Origin: an uncultured Clostridia bacterium
Lineage (GTDB): Bacteria; Bacillota; Clostridia; UBA1381
Assembly: GCA_934501535.1 (NCBI GenBank)
Contig: CAKSUM010000001.1
Location: 270,509 to 334,508, forward strand
Reading direction: 5' to 3'
DNA length: 64,000 nucleotides
The first letter of the stretch is position 1, and each line of letters starts with the position of its first letter. Below are positions 43,000 through 51,849 of this stretch, in pieces. A program made the position numbers and the translations under genes. The notes below the pieces were generated by a model, which was given only the letters and a program-made list of their open reading frames with translations, did no database searches and was not told the DNA's origin.

Positions 43000-43707
43000 A
43001 TGGATACAAAAAAAAGTCTTTATGAAATTATAGCCGATGAGCTTGAAAATTTAATTGTAAACGACTCATCGCAAATTGAACAGAAACTGCCGTCGGAAAA
43101 TATACTTGCAACAAGTTTCGGCGTCAGCAGACCCGTCATACGCGAGGCGATAAAGCTGCTTAAGGAACGCGGGATAATTTCACTCCGCCAGGGGTCGGCG
43201 TCGGTCATTTCAAGGCCCGGCGTAGAAACAATAATAAATCCCGTAAAGCGCATGATTTTGTTTGAAAACATAACACCGCAGCAGGTATACGAAATGCGTA
43301 TGATTTTGGAAATATCCTCCATACGTCTGGCAAGTCACAACGTTACCGATGAGGATATCGCCGAGCTTGAGGTCATTTCCGAAAAAATGCTGAAAGCGGA
43401 CAGCTACGGTCATGAGCGAACCGAGCTGGATATAAAATTTCACACAAAAATTGCGGAAATGTCGAACAATCCGCTGCTGAAAATATTTATAGAATCAATT
43501 TCCACGCTGATTTATTCAACGATAAAACCGTCATTGTTGGCAGAAAGTCCGAAAGATCACGCGCATCAGCTGCTCATCGAATGTCTGAAAAGCGGCAGCG
43601 AGGAGGCATGCGTTACAACAATGCGCAAGCATCTGCTTAATTCAATGCGGAATTTTCAGACTGTCAGCGACCTGGCGGAGGGCAAAAAAGATGATATTAT
43701 CTGTTGA
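43000..43707 (+). CDS. FadR-subfamily GntR transcriptional regulator
   Basis: 235 residues. Winged HTH at about 10-75 (QKLPSENILATSFGVSRPVIREAIKLL, wing GIISLRQGSASVIS). The C-terminal all-helical FCD ligand-binding domain (about 95-225) holds the metal-binding pattern: Asp and His in LDIKFHTKIAEMSNNP and a His in MRKHLLNSM. AAGGG lies before ATG 43000. It is sandwiched between aldolase and isomerase genes and is the obvious candidate to bind the paired TTGTATTACAA operators at 42077 and 42179. Its effector is probably an acidic pathway intermediate (family knowledge). Confidence 0.9.
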   Translation: MDTKKSLYEIIADELENLIVNDSSQIEQKLPSENILATSFGVSRPVIREAIKLLKERGIISLRQGSASVISRPGVETIINPVKRMILFENITPQQVYEMRMILEISSIRLASHNVTDEDIAELEVISEKMLKADSYGHERTELDIKFHTKIAEMSNNPLLKIFIESISTLIYSTIKPSLLAESPKDHAHQLLIECLKSGSEEACVTTMRKHLLNSMRNFQTVSDLAEGKKDDIIC

Positions 43708-44560
43708 TATTTTTGCGGTTCGTGCTAAATTCGGCGATGAAAAAGCAATAAAAATGATACGTCAGGCAGGCTTTGACGCCGTTGATTATTTCTTCGGCAA
43801 ACCTGAAATACAGGGAGAAATGCTTGGTGATAACTACCTCAATTCCGCCCGTGATATAAAAAGCATGCTCAATGCAAACGGCATCTTCTGCAATCAGACT
43901 CATGCGCCGTTTATCATCAGCCGCAGCGACACATTCGATACATCAAATCCGAATTTTAACGAGCTTGTGCGCTCACTTGAATTTGCGTCCGTGCTGGGTG
44001 CGAAATGTCTTGTCATGCACGGCATCGGCGTAAATTCGGAGCAGGAATTTTTTGATATTAACCGCAAATTCTTTAAAAGCCTGGAGCCGTTCTGCGAAAA
44101 ATATAATATGCCGATAGCAATAGAAAATCTTTTGTGGTACGGAAAAAATTTAACCGGCTGCCTGCGCACGCCCGATGAAATCAATCACATGCTTGCGGCG
44201 CTTGATTCGCAGTGGTTTACGTTTTGCTGCGACATCGGTCACTCCGCATTATGCGGCGTGGAACCGCAGGATTTTATTTTAAATATGGATAATTCGGTAT
44301 TAACCGCATTGCATGTACATGACAATGACAGACTTCAGGATATACACTCACTTCCCTATACCGGATTTTTGGATTGGGACAAGATTACCGCGGCACTGTC
44401 CGAAATATCCTATCGCGGCGATTTCACGTATGAGCTTGCCGGAGTGCTGCAAAGAGCCGATGCATCTCTCATTCCCGATTTGCTCGGCATCGCCGCAAAA
44501 ACCGGCAGACTGCTTATAAACAAAATTATGTCATGTACCGGAAATGCTCAATCCGGCTAA
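43691..44560 (+). CDS. Sugar phosphate isomerase/epimerase, AP-endonuclease-2 TIM barrel
   Basis: 289 residues. Xylose-isomerase-like TIM barrel. Metal ligands: Glu in MPIAIENLLWYG (~147), Asp-His in CDIGHSALCG (~184), His in LTALHVHDNDRLQDIHSLPY (~208), and Glu in DFTYELAGVLQ (~256). The opening MILSVDIFAVRAKFGDEKAI is typical. It overlaps the GntR gene by 17 bases. It probably isomerises or epimerises the sugar feeding the HpcH-type aldolase; the substrate is unknown. Confidence 0.85.
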   Translation: MILSVDIFAVRAKFGDEKAIKMIRQAGFDAVDYFFGKPEIQGEMLGDNYLNSARDIKSMLNANGIFCNQTHAPFIISRSDTFDTSNPNFNELVRSLEFASVLGAKCLVMHGIGVNSEQEFFDINRKFFKSLEPFCEKYNMPIAIENLLWYGKNLTGCLRTPDEINHMLAALDSQWFTFCCDIGHSALCGVEPQDFILNMDNSVLTALHVHDNDRLQDIHSLPYTGFLDWDKITAALSEISYRGDFTYELAGVLQRADASLIPDLLGIAAKTGRLLINKIMSCTGNAQSG

Positions 44561-44578
44561 TAATGTGAACTGTATTAA

Positions 44579-44626
44579 AATAAAATGCTGACATCAACTG
44601 TTCAAATGACGTCAGCATTTTATTTA
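44579..44626. terminator. Bidirectional terminator
   Basis: TAAAATGCTGACATCA (44581-44596) pairs with TGACGTCAGCATTTTA (44607-44622) with one mismatch, with A- and T-rich flanks. It separates the isomerase gene from the leftward glycosyltransferase gene. Confidence 0.85.
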
Positions 44627-44741
44627 TTCTTAAACTCAACTGTTGTTTCATGCCTTATCGAAATGCCCGGTTATTATTCCGCATTATTGCTGCAAAGTCT
44701 GTACCACATGCAGGCAAAAGTGTTTTACCGTTAAACATAAT

Positions 44742-45953
44742 TTACCCCAAAGTATTATTTTTTACTTTTTTAAAAGTTATCTCCTCAAATATGTCAACAA
44801 CCTTACTCTTTGTAAAATTCTCAAGAAAATATTCTCGTGCATTTGCACGCATATTTTCATGTTCCTCCTTCGATGTACCCGCCATTTCCTTTACCGCTGC
44901 GCATAACATTTCCGGGTTGCGTTCAACCGCGATACCGCAGTGAGCTTTTTGTACTATTTCGGCACTTTCTCCGCTTGCGGCAACTATTATCGGTGCGCCG
45001 CATGCAAGATAGCTTTGCAGCTTTGCCGGGATTGTCATATCCAACAGCTTATCATTTTTAAATGAAAGGTAAGCACTATCCGCAAAGCGAACATATTCGT
45101 TTGATTTGTCCTCCGTGACTCTGCCGGTAAAAATTACATTGTGTTCAAGACCGTTTTCTTTAACCCGCTTTTCCAAATGTTCTTTTGCTCTGCCGTCGCC
45201 GACCAAGTACCATCGAATTTTTTCGTTTTTCAGCAATACCGCCGTATCAATCAGTAAATCCAGCCCTTGCGCATACCCCAAATTCCCCGAAAAAACTATA
45301 TTAAAAAATTCATCGTCATATTTCTCGGGCTTTGTCATTTCGTCAAATTTCGGAGCATTGCAAAATTGAGGCCAAAAATACAATTTATCAGCATCAACAC
45401 CGCGTGCTTTTATATTCTCAACAAACCCCGTTGACGAGCATAAAATATAATCACTGTATGCATATATCTTATCCACTATATAATTTATAGCCCCAATCAG
45501 CGGTTTAAAATGTATCCCCAACACACTTTCAACATTTTCCGGCCATAAGTCCTGCACATTAAAAGCTATCGGTGTACCGAATTTCTTTTTATATGTAATT
45601 GCCGGAAGCCCTACTGTAACCGGCGATCCTTCAAAGACATAAATCAGATCATAATATGTGTTACATTTTTTTACCCATTTATTTGCCTCTGCCACATAAG
45701 TATAGCTGTTGTTCAGAAGACCGATCGGTGTCCTTCCGCGCGGTTTCATCTTTACTCGTTCAATTTTTACGCCATTCCAATATTTTTCATAGGGCTTTGA
45801 AAATCCGTATCCATCGTAAATTCTGCCTTGCGGATATTGCGGATACCCTGTAAGCACCGTAACGGAATGTCCGCGTCTCACAAGTTCGACACATAAATCG
45901 TTTACCCTGAAATTCTCCGGATAAAAGTACTGCGACATAACCAAAATATTCAT
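44742..45953 (-). CDS. GT4-family glycosyltransferase (WbuB-like)
   Basis: 403 residues, GT-B fold. The N-terminal lobe begins MNILVMSQYFYPENFRVNDL, with the WbuB-type VFEGSPVTVGLPAITYKKKF and FNVQDLWPENVESVLGI. The C-terminal lobe has IVFSGNLGYAQGLDLLIDTA, VIFTGRVTEDKSNEYVRFAD and the nucleotide-sugar-binding IPAKLQSYLACGAPIIV (an E-x7-E-type region). It lies 160 bases downstream of the initiating sugar transferase in the same direction and probably adds the second sugar of the repeat unit, commonly an N-acetylfucosamine in WbuB relatives (family knowledge). Confidence 0.87.
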   Translation of the reverse strand: MNILVMSQYFYPENFRVNDLCVELVRRGHSVTVLTGYPQYPQGRIYDGYGFSKPYEKYWNGVKIERVKMKPRGRTPIGLLNNSYTYVAEANKWVKKCNTYYDLIYVFEGSPVTVGLPAITYKKKFGTPIAFNVQDLWPENVESVLGIHFKPLIGAINYIVDKIYAYSDYILCSSTGFVENIKARGVDADKLYFWPQFCNAPKFDEMTKPEKYDDEFFNIVFSGNLGYAQGLDLLIDTAVLLKNEKIRWYLVGDGRAKEHLEKRVKENGLEHNVIFTGRVTEDKSNEYVRFADSAYLSFKNDKLLDMTIPAKLQSYLACGAPIIVAASGESAEIVQKAHCGIAVERNPEMLCAAVKEMAGTSKEEHENMRANAREYFLENFTKSKVVDIFEEITFKKVKNNTLG

Positions 45954-46113
45954 TTACTCTCTGTCCTTTCATGTTTTCACTAAAATCACACACGCAATAT
46001 TCAAAATTATTATAATTGCTCATTCCCGTATCATAATAACCATTTGCAAATATTCTACAAATATATGCATTATTTTTCCACCGCCGGCTCCGTGTTAGTT
46101 TTGTGGTATTTTT

Positions 46114-46752
46114 TCATTTCAACGCCATCTCTTTCCCGGATTCTGCTTCCTGCTTCTTCATCTCACCGGTACCGCCCTCAACAACGCCGTCATGCTTCAG
46201 CACGCTGACGATTGTTCCGAAAAAGCACTTGCAGTCAAATCCAAAACTCATTTTTTCAGCATATTCACCGTCAAGCTTTGCCTTAACGGGAATTTCAAGT
46301 TCATCGCGTCCGTTTATCTGTGCCCAACCCGTAAGACCGGGTTTTATGTCATTTACTCCGTATTTGTCACGTTCCGCTATAAGGTCATCTTGATTCCAAA
46401 GCGCGGGACGAGGACCGATAATCGACATCTCACCCTTTAAAATATTAAATAGCTGCGGGAATTCGTCAAAACTGCTTTTACGGAGAAATTTCCCGATTTT
46501 GGTTATGTATTGCTCAGGATTGTCAAGCAAATGTGTCGGGCAATCCTTGGGAGTGCTCATCTTCATACTCCTGAATTTATAAAGATTGAAATAATTTTTA
46601 TGTATACCGACGCGCTTTTGCTTAAAGAATACCGGCCCCGGGTCATCAATCTTAATTACAAGCGCAACAGCGAGCATCGGAATTGCCAGCACAACAATGC
46701 CAATCCCCGATAAAACAATATCAATCGTTCTCTTTAAAAAAAGTTTATACAT
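46114..46752 (-). CDS. Undecaprenyl-phosphate sugar-phosphate transferase (initiating enzyme)
   Basis: 212 residues of the monotopic PGT/bacterial sugar transferase family. One membrane helix at about 8-32 (IVLSGIGIVVLAIPMLAVAL), then the signature GPVFFKQKRVGIHKNYFNLY, KFRSMKM, FLRKSSFDEFPQLFNILKGE and MSIIGPRPALW, ending in the GLTGWAQINGRDELE motif. It transfers a sugar-1-phosphate to undecaprenyl phosphate, starting capsule repeat synthesis. GGAGTAAGACT selects ATG 46752; the frame is open to 46842 without start signals. A 150-base leader follows its promoter. Confidence 0.92.
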   Translation of the reverse strand: MYKLFLKRTIDIVLSGIGIVVLAIPMLAVALVIKIDDPGPVFFKQKRVGIHKNYFNLYKFRSMKMSTPKDCPTHLLDNPEQYITKIGKFLRKSSFDEFPQLFNILKGEMSIIGPRPALWNQDDLIAERDKYGVNDIKPGLTGWAQINGRDELEIPVKAKLDGEYAEKMSFGFDCKCFFGTIVSVLKHDGVVEGGTGEMKKQEAESGKEMALK

Positions 46753-46905
46753 AGTCTTACTCCAATCAAATTCGGTTTTCAAAAGGTGTATGAATCCGCC
46801 TGTTTCCTCCTCGGGGCACCGTTTGGATATATCTTGCACCATTCGGTATGTACTGCCGTCATACGCCCGATTATTGAACCTTGCATTATTTCAGCCCTAA
46901 CTTAT

Positions 46906-46934
46906 ATTATAACAAACATTTTTTTCGATGTCAA
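46906..46934 (-). promoter_or_regulatory. Consensus promoter for the leftward capsule genes
   Basis: Minus strand TTGACA (46934-46929), 17 bases, TATAAT (46911-46906); both hexamers match consensus exactly. Confidence 0.88.
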
Positions 46935-46988
46935 GATATAATCCCACATACAGACCTCCGTAGTTTGTCTTATCCGCGGACTTATGTA

Positions 46989-47017
46989 TTGACAAAAAAA
47001 ATCATGTGTGCTATAAT
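46989..47017 (+). promoter_or_regulatory. Consensus promoter for the rightward capsule operon
   Basis: TTGACA (46989-46994), 17 bases, TATAAT (47012-47017), exact consensus. The leader to the first ATG is about 90 bases. The two divergent promoters are 55 bases apart. Confidence 0.88.
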
Positions 47018-47113
47018 ATTTAAAAAGTCGATTTTAGTACATATTTTGAAGATGAGGCCTTTGCGGATTTTGTATGCCGCATCGAATTTTTATGTTTATT
47101 GTTAGGAGATAAA

Positions 47114-48295
47114 ATGAAAGTTTTGCAGATTAATTCAGTGTGCGGCTCCGGCAGCACCGGAAAAATAGCCGTAGATTTATACAATCTGATGAAAACCCGC
47201 AATATTGACTGCAAAATTGCATATGGCAGAGGCACCGCAAAAAATATACAAAATGAAGATACCATTAAAATAGGAAATAAATCCGACATATATTTACATG
47301 CCGCTGCAAGCAGGCTTACCGATAAAACCGGTTTCTATTCAAAAAAATCCACCCGGGCATTTATAAACGAAATAAAGAAATACAACCCCGACATTATACA
47401 TTTACACAACATTCACGGCTATTATATAAACGTTGAAATTCTCTTTGACTATTTGCGCACCTGCGGCAAAAAAATAATCTGGACGCTCCACGACTGTTGG
47501 CCATTCACGGGGCACTGTTCATATTTTGATTTATGCGGCTGCGACAAATGGCAAACCTCGTGCGGCAGTTGTCCTCAGCGCGGCACATACCCGAAAAGTT
47601 ACGCGGACAACAGCGAAAATAACTACCGGTTAAAAAAGAAAATCTTTACCGGTATACCTAATTTAACTATTGTTACACCCTCTGAATGGCTTGCCGGACT
47701 TGTGCGGAAGTCATTTTTGAGCGAGTACGATACTAAAGTTATAAATAACGGCATTGATTTGTCAATCTTCAAGCCCTCACCGAGCGATTTCAGAAAAGCG
47801 CACGGGCTTGAAGATAAAAAAATTATTCTATCGGTCGCAAATGTCTGGACCGTCGGCAAAGGTTTCGGCGACGTCCTGGAATTTGCAAAGACGGTTGATG
47901 ACAGCTATAAGATAGTTATGGTAGGCGTTGATAAAGACCAAAAGAAAAACCTGCCCCGGAATATAATCGGAATTGAACGGACAGGCTCGCAGCAGGAGCT
48001 TGCACAGTTATATTCGGCGGCTGATGTTTTTATCAATCCGACTTATGAGGACAATTACCCTACCGTCAATCTTGAGGCGCTTGCATGCGGCACGCCGATA
48101 GCCGTGTATGACACCGGCGGCTGCGGCGAGGTTGTTGCCGGCGGCTGCGGCAGAATAGCGGCGAAAAAAACACCGGCAGCTTTGCTCGATGCGGTAAATG
48201 ACATAATTTCGTCGGTCAAAAAACCGGTTGAAAGCAAGAAAAAACTCGGTGTGTATGAAAATTTTGAAGATTATATAACTCTTTATAATGAATGA
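47114..48295 (+). CDS. GT4-family glycosyltransferase
   Basis: 393 residues. N-terminal lobe: VLQINSVCGSGSTGKIAVDL (~3-22), PDIIHLHNIHGYYINVEILF and the characteristic WTLHDCWPFTGHC with a following Cys-rich stretch (CGCDKWQTSCGSCPQ). C-terminal lobe: VINNGIDLSIFKPS, ILSVANVWTVGKGFGDVLEF and YEDNYPTVNLEALACGTPIA (Glu-x7-Glu donor site). The first gene of the 12 kb rightward operon. TTAGGAGATAAA places the start at 47114. Donor and acceptor unknown. Confidence 0.88.
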   Translation: MKVLQINSVCGSGSTGKIAVDLYNLMKTRNIDCKIAYGRGTAKNIQNEDTIKIGNKSDIYLHAAASRLTDKTGFYSKKSTRAFINEIKKYNPDIIHLHNIHGYYINVEILFDYLRTCGKKIIWTLHDCWPFTGHCSYFDLCGCDKWQTSCGSCPQRGTYPKSYADNSENNYRLKKKIFTGIPNLTIVTPSEWLAGLVRKSFLSEYDTKVINNGIDLSIFKPSPSDFRKAHGLEDKKIILSVANVWTVGKGFGDVLEFAKTVDDSYKIVMVGVDKDQKKNLPRNIIGIERTGSQQELAQLYSAADVFINPTYEDNYPTVNLEALACGTPIAVYDTGGCGEVVAGGCGRIAAKKTPAALLDAVNDIISSVKKPVESKKKLGVYENFEDYITLYNE

Positions 48296-48323
48296 CATTA
48301 TAAAATTTAATCGGAGGGCGTAA

Positions 48324-49442
48324 ATGACACGTATATTGCAGGTTGTTTCATCATTGGATTGCGGCGGAGTGGAAAAATTACTTTTGGAATACTGTACAAG
48401 AATATGCAAAAACAGTGATGTACATATTGACATCGTCGCCTTTGACCAGAAAAAAGGATTGCTTGAGGATAAGTTTACGCAACTGGGCTGCAGAATATTT
48501 AAGGTGACGCGAATAAGCGAAAGTCTTTCGGCAATGTACAGAGAGATATGTTCCATATTAAAAAAAGGCAACTATGATGTTGTACATTGCCATCAGGGCT
48601 ATAAAAGTCTGCCGGTAATGGCGGCAGCGTATCAAAACGGCGTGCGCAGCAGAATTGCGCATGCTCATTTTGCGTTTGTTCCGGAATCGTCATTAAGCAA
48701 GGCTCTGAGAAAGACCATGACATTTTTTATCAAACTTCTTGCGACCGATCTATTTGCATGCGGCATCGACGCAGGGCGCTGGACATGGGGCATCCGCTGC
48801 TCCGACGCCGGCTTGGTTCGCGTCATGAAAAATGCACTGGACGTAAACCGATACGCTTTTGACCCGGATTGCCGCGAACAAATCCGAAATGAGCTGGGCA
48901 TCGGCGATAAAACGGTTGTGGGCTGCGTCGCGCGGCTGAATTATCAGAAAAATCACGATTTTTTGATTGACGTTTTCAATGAAATTACCAAAACCGCCGA
49001 TAATGCCGTATTGGTATTGGCGGGCGACGGCGAATTATACGAACAAATTTCCGAAAAGGTGAACCGTTACGGAATATCGGACAAGGTTATATTCCTCGGT
49101 GCAAGAGATGACGTGTGCAGGCTTTTAAATGCATTCGACGTTTTTGTGCTTACATCTCTGTTCGAGGGACTGCCTATAGTTCTGCTCGAGGCTCAGTGCA
49201 ACGGTCTGCACTGCGTCGCCTCCGACAGTATAACCAAAGAGGTAAATGTATCGGACGGCGTAGATTACCTTTCGCTTTCCGACTCTGCCGGAGTTTGGAG
49301 CAGCAAAATACTCTCCTCCGCAGTACGTACGGATAAGGATACTGCGGTCAAAAATATTCGCAATAACGGTTACGACATAGACACAGAAGCACAGAAGCTT
49401 ATGGGCTTTTATAAAAAAGCAGGTGAAAATATTGGCAGATGA
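48324..49442 (+). CDS. GT4-family glycosyltransferase (EpsF-like)
   Basis: 372 residues. N-terminal ILQVVSSLDCGGVEKLLLEY (~4-23) is the loop of GG-VE type common in capsule GT4 enzymes; VVHCHQGYKSLPVMAAA and SRIAHAHFAF follow. C-terminal GCVARLNYQKNHDFLIDVFN, VLVLAGDGELYEQI, and TSLFEGLPIVLLEAQCNGLH form the nucleotide-sugar site. CGGAGGGCGTAA precedes ATG. It precedes the polymerase gene, whose start overlaps its end by 20 bases. Confidence 0.88.
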   Translation: MTRILQVVSSLDCGGVEKLLLEYCTRICKNSDVHIDIVAFDQKKGLLEDKFTQLGCRIFKVTRISESLSAMYREICSILKKGNYDVVHCHQGYKSLPVMAAAYQNGVRSRIAHAHFAFVPESSLSKALRKTMTFFIKLLATDLFACGIDAGRWTWGIRCSDAGLVRVMKNALDVNRYAFDPDCREQIRNELGIGDKTVVGCVARLNYQKNHDFLIDVFNEITKTADNAVLVLAGDGELYEQISEKVNRYGISDKVIFLGARDDVCRLLNAFDVFVLTSLFEGLPIVLLEAQCNGLHCVASDSITKEVNVSDGVDYLSLSDSAGVWSSKILSSAVRTDKDTAVKNIRNNGYDIDTEAQKLMGFYKKAGENIGR

Positions 49443-50664
49443 AAATAATATTATTATAAAAATCAATCACCTCATGTGCATCGGCATATCAATATGGCAC
49501 ATTACGCCGTATCTCAGCCGAAACGGACACCCTACCATTCTTGTCGCTATGCTGATGGTATGGTTTTCGACCGCACTTATAAGTATGGGAAGCTATACCG
49601 TCAACACTCGCGCACTGAGCGGCGTCATTTTGTGGTTAGCTTTAATTCTCATTTACAGAATTGTTGGGTATTCAACATGCGCATGGGGAAATCTTTACGT
49701 ACAAATTATATATTGGCTTATATTCATAATGTATTTGTTCTATCACGACCGCGGTGACACAAAATTTTTGAATACACTGGCAAATATTCTTATGCTTGCA
49801 ATGGCAGTAAATATTGCAAGCAACATTAAGCTGTGTATAGATACGCCGGATATATCGACAGTAATCAACACGATTTACGGAGATAAATACTTAAAAACAA
49901 ATGCCGGAGCGACAGCATTTTCATACCTCACCGCTCTGTATATAATGGGGCTTCATGCAAAAATCAGACAGCCCGAAACCAAACGCGGAATGAAAACCCT
50001 GTGTATATTGTTAATTGCCGGCTCATTGTTCTACATAGTTTTAGCAGGACGCGGTACCACAACAATACTGTTATTCTTGTATATTGTAATGAGCGAAATA
50101 AACGGTTTTGCAGATGGCAGAAAAAACAAACAGATTATTGTAGTTCTTACGGGTGCGGCAATTGTTGCCGTGGTCTATTTCTCCCTGCCTTTTATTGTAG
50201 ACAGTCTGACCGACGCATTCCCCGAAAGCCGTCCTGTCGGAAAAATTTCGGAGGCATGCGACATTCTCTACGGCAAAGAGGTATCCGCACAAGGTTCGGG
50301 CAGCTCCAGAATTGAGCTGAGCACGCTCAGTCTTAAAACATGGACAAAGGACGCGCAAACCATTCTGGTCGGAATAGGCGATCACCGAAGCAAAACCTTA
50401 TCCGGCAATTACAATTTGGGAATAGGCAACCATTCCGAATTTTTCGATTTGTTTGCCAGATACGGTCTGATCGGCGCAATATTATTTGGGGGACTGTTCT
50501 ATTCATCAATCCGTAAGAAAAAACCCATGTCCGACGGCAACTTTATTTTAATAATTAACCTCTTTGCTTACGGCTTCATAAACAGTATAACGAAATATCC
50601 GAGCATGGCGGTTATGATATATTTGTTTTGTTTTAATTATTTGGAAGGAGAGAAAAAATCGTGA
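49423..50664 (+). CDS. Wzy-like polysaccharide polymerase (integral membrane)
   Basis: 413 residues with about ten hydrophobic spans (for example ALSGVILWLALILIYRIVGY and FLNTLANILMLAMAVNIASN) and one large extracytoplasmic loop around 265-310 (SRPVGKISEACDILYGKEVS). IGNHSEFFDLFARYGLIGAI is the O-antigen-ligase/polymerase-type loop motif. It polymerises lipid-linked repeat units outside the membrane. The start is GTG 49423 inside the preceding gene; no clear Shine-Dalgarno, so coupled translation is likely. Confidence 0.8.
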   Translation: MKILADENNIIIKINHLMCIGISIWHITPYLSRNGHPTILVAMLMVWFSTALISMGSYTVNTRALSGVILWLALILIYRIVGYSTCAWGNLYVQIIYWLIFIMYLFYHDRGDTKFLNTLANILMLAMAVNIASNIKLCIDTPDISTVINTIYGDKYLKTNAGATAFSYLTALYIMGLHAKIRQPETKRGMKTLCILLIAGSLFYIVLAGRGTTTILLFLYIVMSEINGFADGRKNKQIIVVLTGAAIVAVVYFSLPFIVDSLTDAFPESRPVGKISEACDILYGKEVSAQGSGSSRIELSTLSLKTWTKDAQTILVGIGDHRSKTLSGNYNLGIGNHSEFFDLFARYGLIGAILFGGLFYSSIRKKKPMSDGNFILIINLFAYGFINSITKYPSMAVMIYLFCFNYLEGEKKS

Positions 50665-51692
50665 TTGTTGGAATTTGCGGTCTCGGCTACAGCGGTTCCG
50701 GAGCAGTAACCGCATTACTTAAAGAATATAAGGAAACACAGGTTTTCAGTGATTTTGAGTTCAATTTTTCGTATATCCCCGACGGCTTGGAGGATTTGGA
50801 ATATCATCTCATGAAACACTGCGCAAGATATTATGACAGCGATGTGGCGCTTCGCAGATATTTGAAATTCGTAAAGCGCGCCAACACTAAAAGAAGCGCT
50901 CTTCGCCGGGTAACATACAATAAAATCGTCCCCCTCACTAAAAATTACATTGATGACATAACACAGCTTAAATGGTCCGGTTTCTGGGAGGCGGATATGA
51001 CGCATGTAAGCCGCCTTCAATATAATTTCAATATACGGCTTTTAAGCCGCGTTTACAAGCTCATTTTCAAATTAACGCACAAGCATCATAAAATTCTCCC
51101 CAACAGAACTATGTATATGTCTGTTGCGCCGCAGAATTTTTATGACCGTTCAAAAAAATATATTAACGATATTCTGAAAATGATGGGGCGGGACGCGTCT
51201 AAAATAACGGTTCTTGACCAGCCGTTTTCCGGCGACCGTCCGCAAAACAGCTTCCCGTTTTATGATGACCCGAAAGCAATAATAATAGACCGTGACCCCC
51301 GTGATTTGTACCTGGTAGCCAAGAGAATCGGCTCGGTTGTGGGCAGATTCATGCCGGCGGACGATGTCGAAACATTTGTTGAATACTACAAATTACTCCG
51401 AAAAAATATAGATGAAAACGAGGATAAGGGAAAAATTCTCAGACTTCGTTTTGAAGATTTGATTTACGAATATGACAAGACCGTTGCTCAAATAGAGGAA
51501 TTTATCGGGATAAAGGAACATACGGCGAAAAAGCAATTTTTTAAGCCGCAGGTTTCCATTAACAACACGCAGTTGTTCCGCATTTTCCCTGAAAACGAAC
51601 GCGACGTAAAATACATAGAAGAAAACTTAAAAGAATATCTGTATCCTTTTGAAGATTATCCGTCATTTAAGCATACGGGCAAATCTTTCTGA
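50661..51692 (+). CDS. Sulfotransferase-family protein
   Basis: 343 residues. The first residues IVGICGLGYSGSGAVTALLK form a P-loop-like PAPS 5'-phosphosulfate site, and AIIIDRDPRDLYLVAKRIGS matches the 3'-phosphate-binding loop. LRLRFEDLIYEYDKTVAQIE is the family's following helix. It presumably sulfates a sugar of the exopolysaccharide, or a related acceptor. GTG 50661 overlaps the polymerase stop (GTGA) behind GGAGAG. No PAPS-synthesis genes are in the window. Confidence 0.78.
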   Translation: MIVGICGLGYSGSGAVTALLKEYKETQVFSDFEFNFSYIPDGLEDLEYHLMKHCARYYDSDVALRRYLKFVKRANTKRSALRRVTYNKIVPLTKNYIDDITQLKWSGFWEADMTHVSRLQYNFNIRLLSRVYKLIFKLTHKHHKILPNRTMYMSVAPQNFYDRSKKYINDILKMMGRDASKITVLDQPFSGDRPQNSFPFYDDPKAIIIDRDPRDLYLVAKRIGSVVGRFMPADDVETFVEYYKLLRKNIDENEDKGKILRLRFEDLIYEYDKTVAQIEEFIGIKEHTAKKQFFKPQVSINNTQLFRIFPENERDVKYIEENLKEYLYPFEDYPSFKHTGKSF

Positions 51693-51849
51693 TAAAAGGA
51701 ATATAACGCGAAAAATACACTGCGCCTTTTCCTCCCGTTTCGCGGGTCCGGTATGCGCGTACGCCGCAGCTGCCCGTGAGGATAATCCGTCTGCGCCTTT
51801 TCCGCGCGATAATTTGTGCTGCCGCAAGAGCGGCGGAATGGAGATTAAC

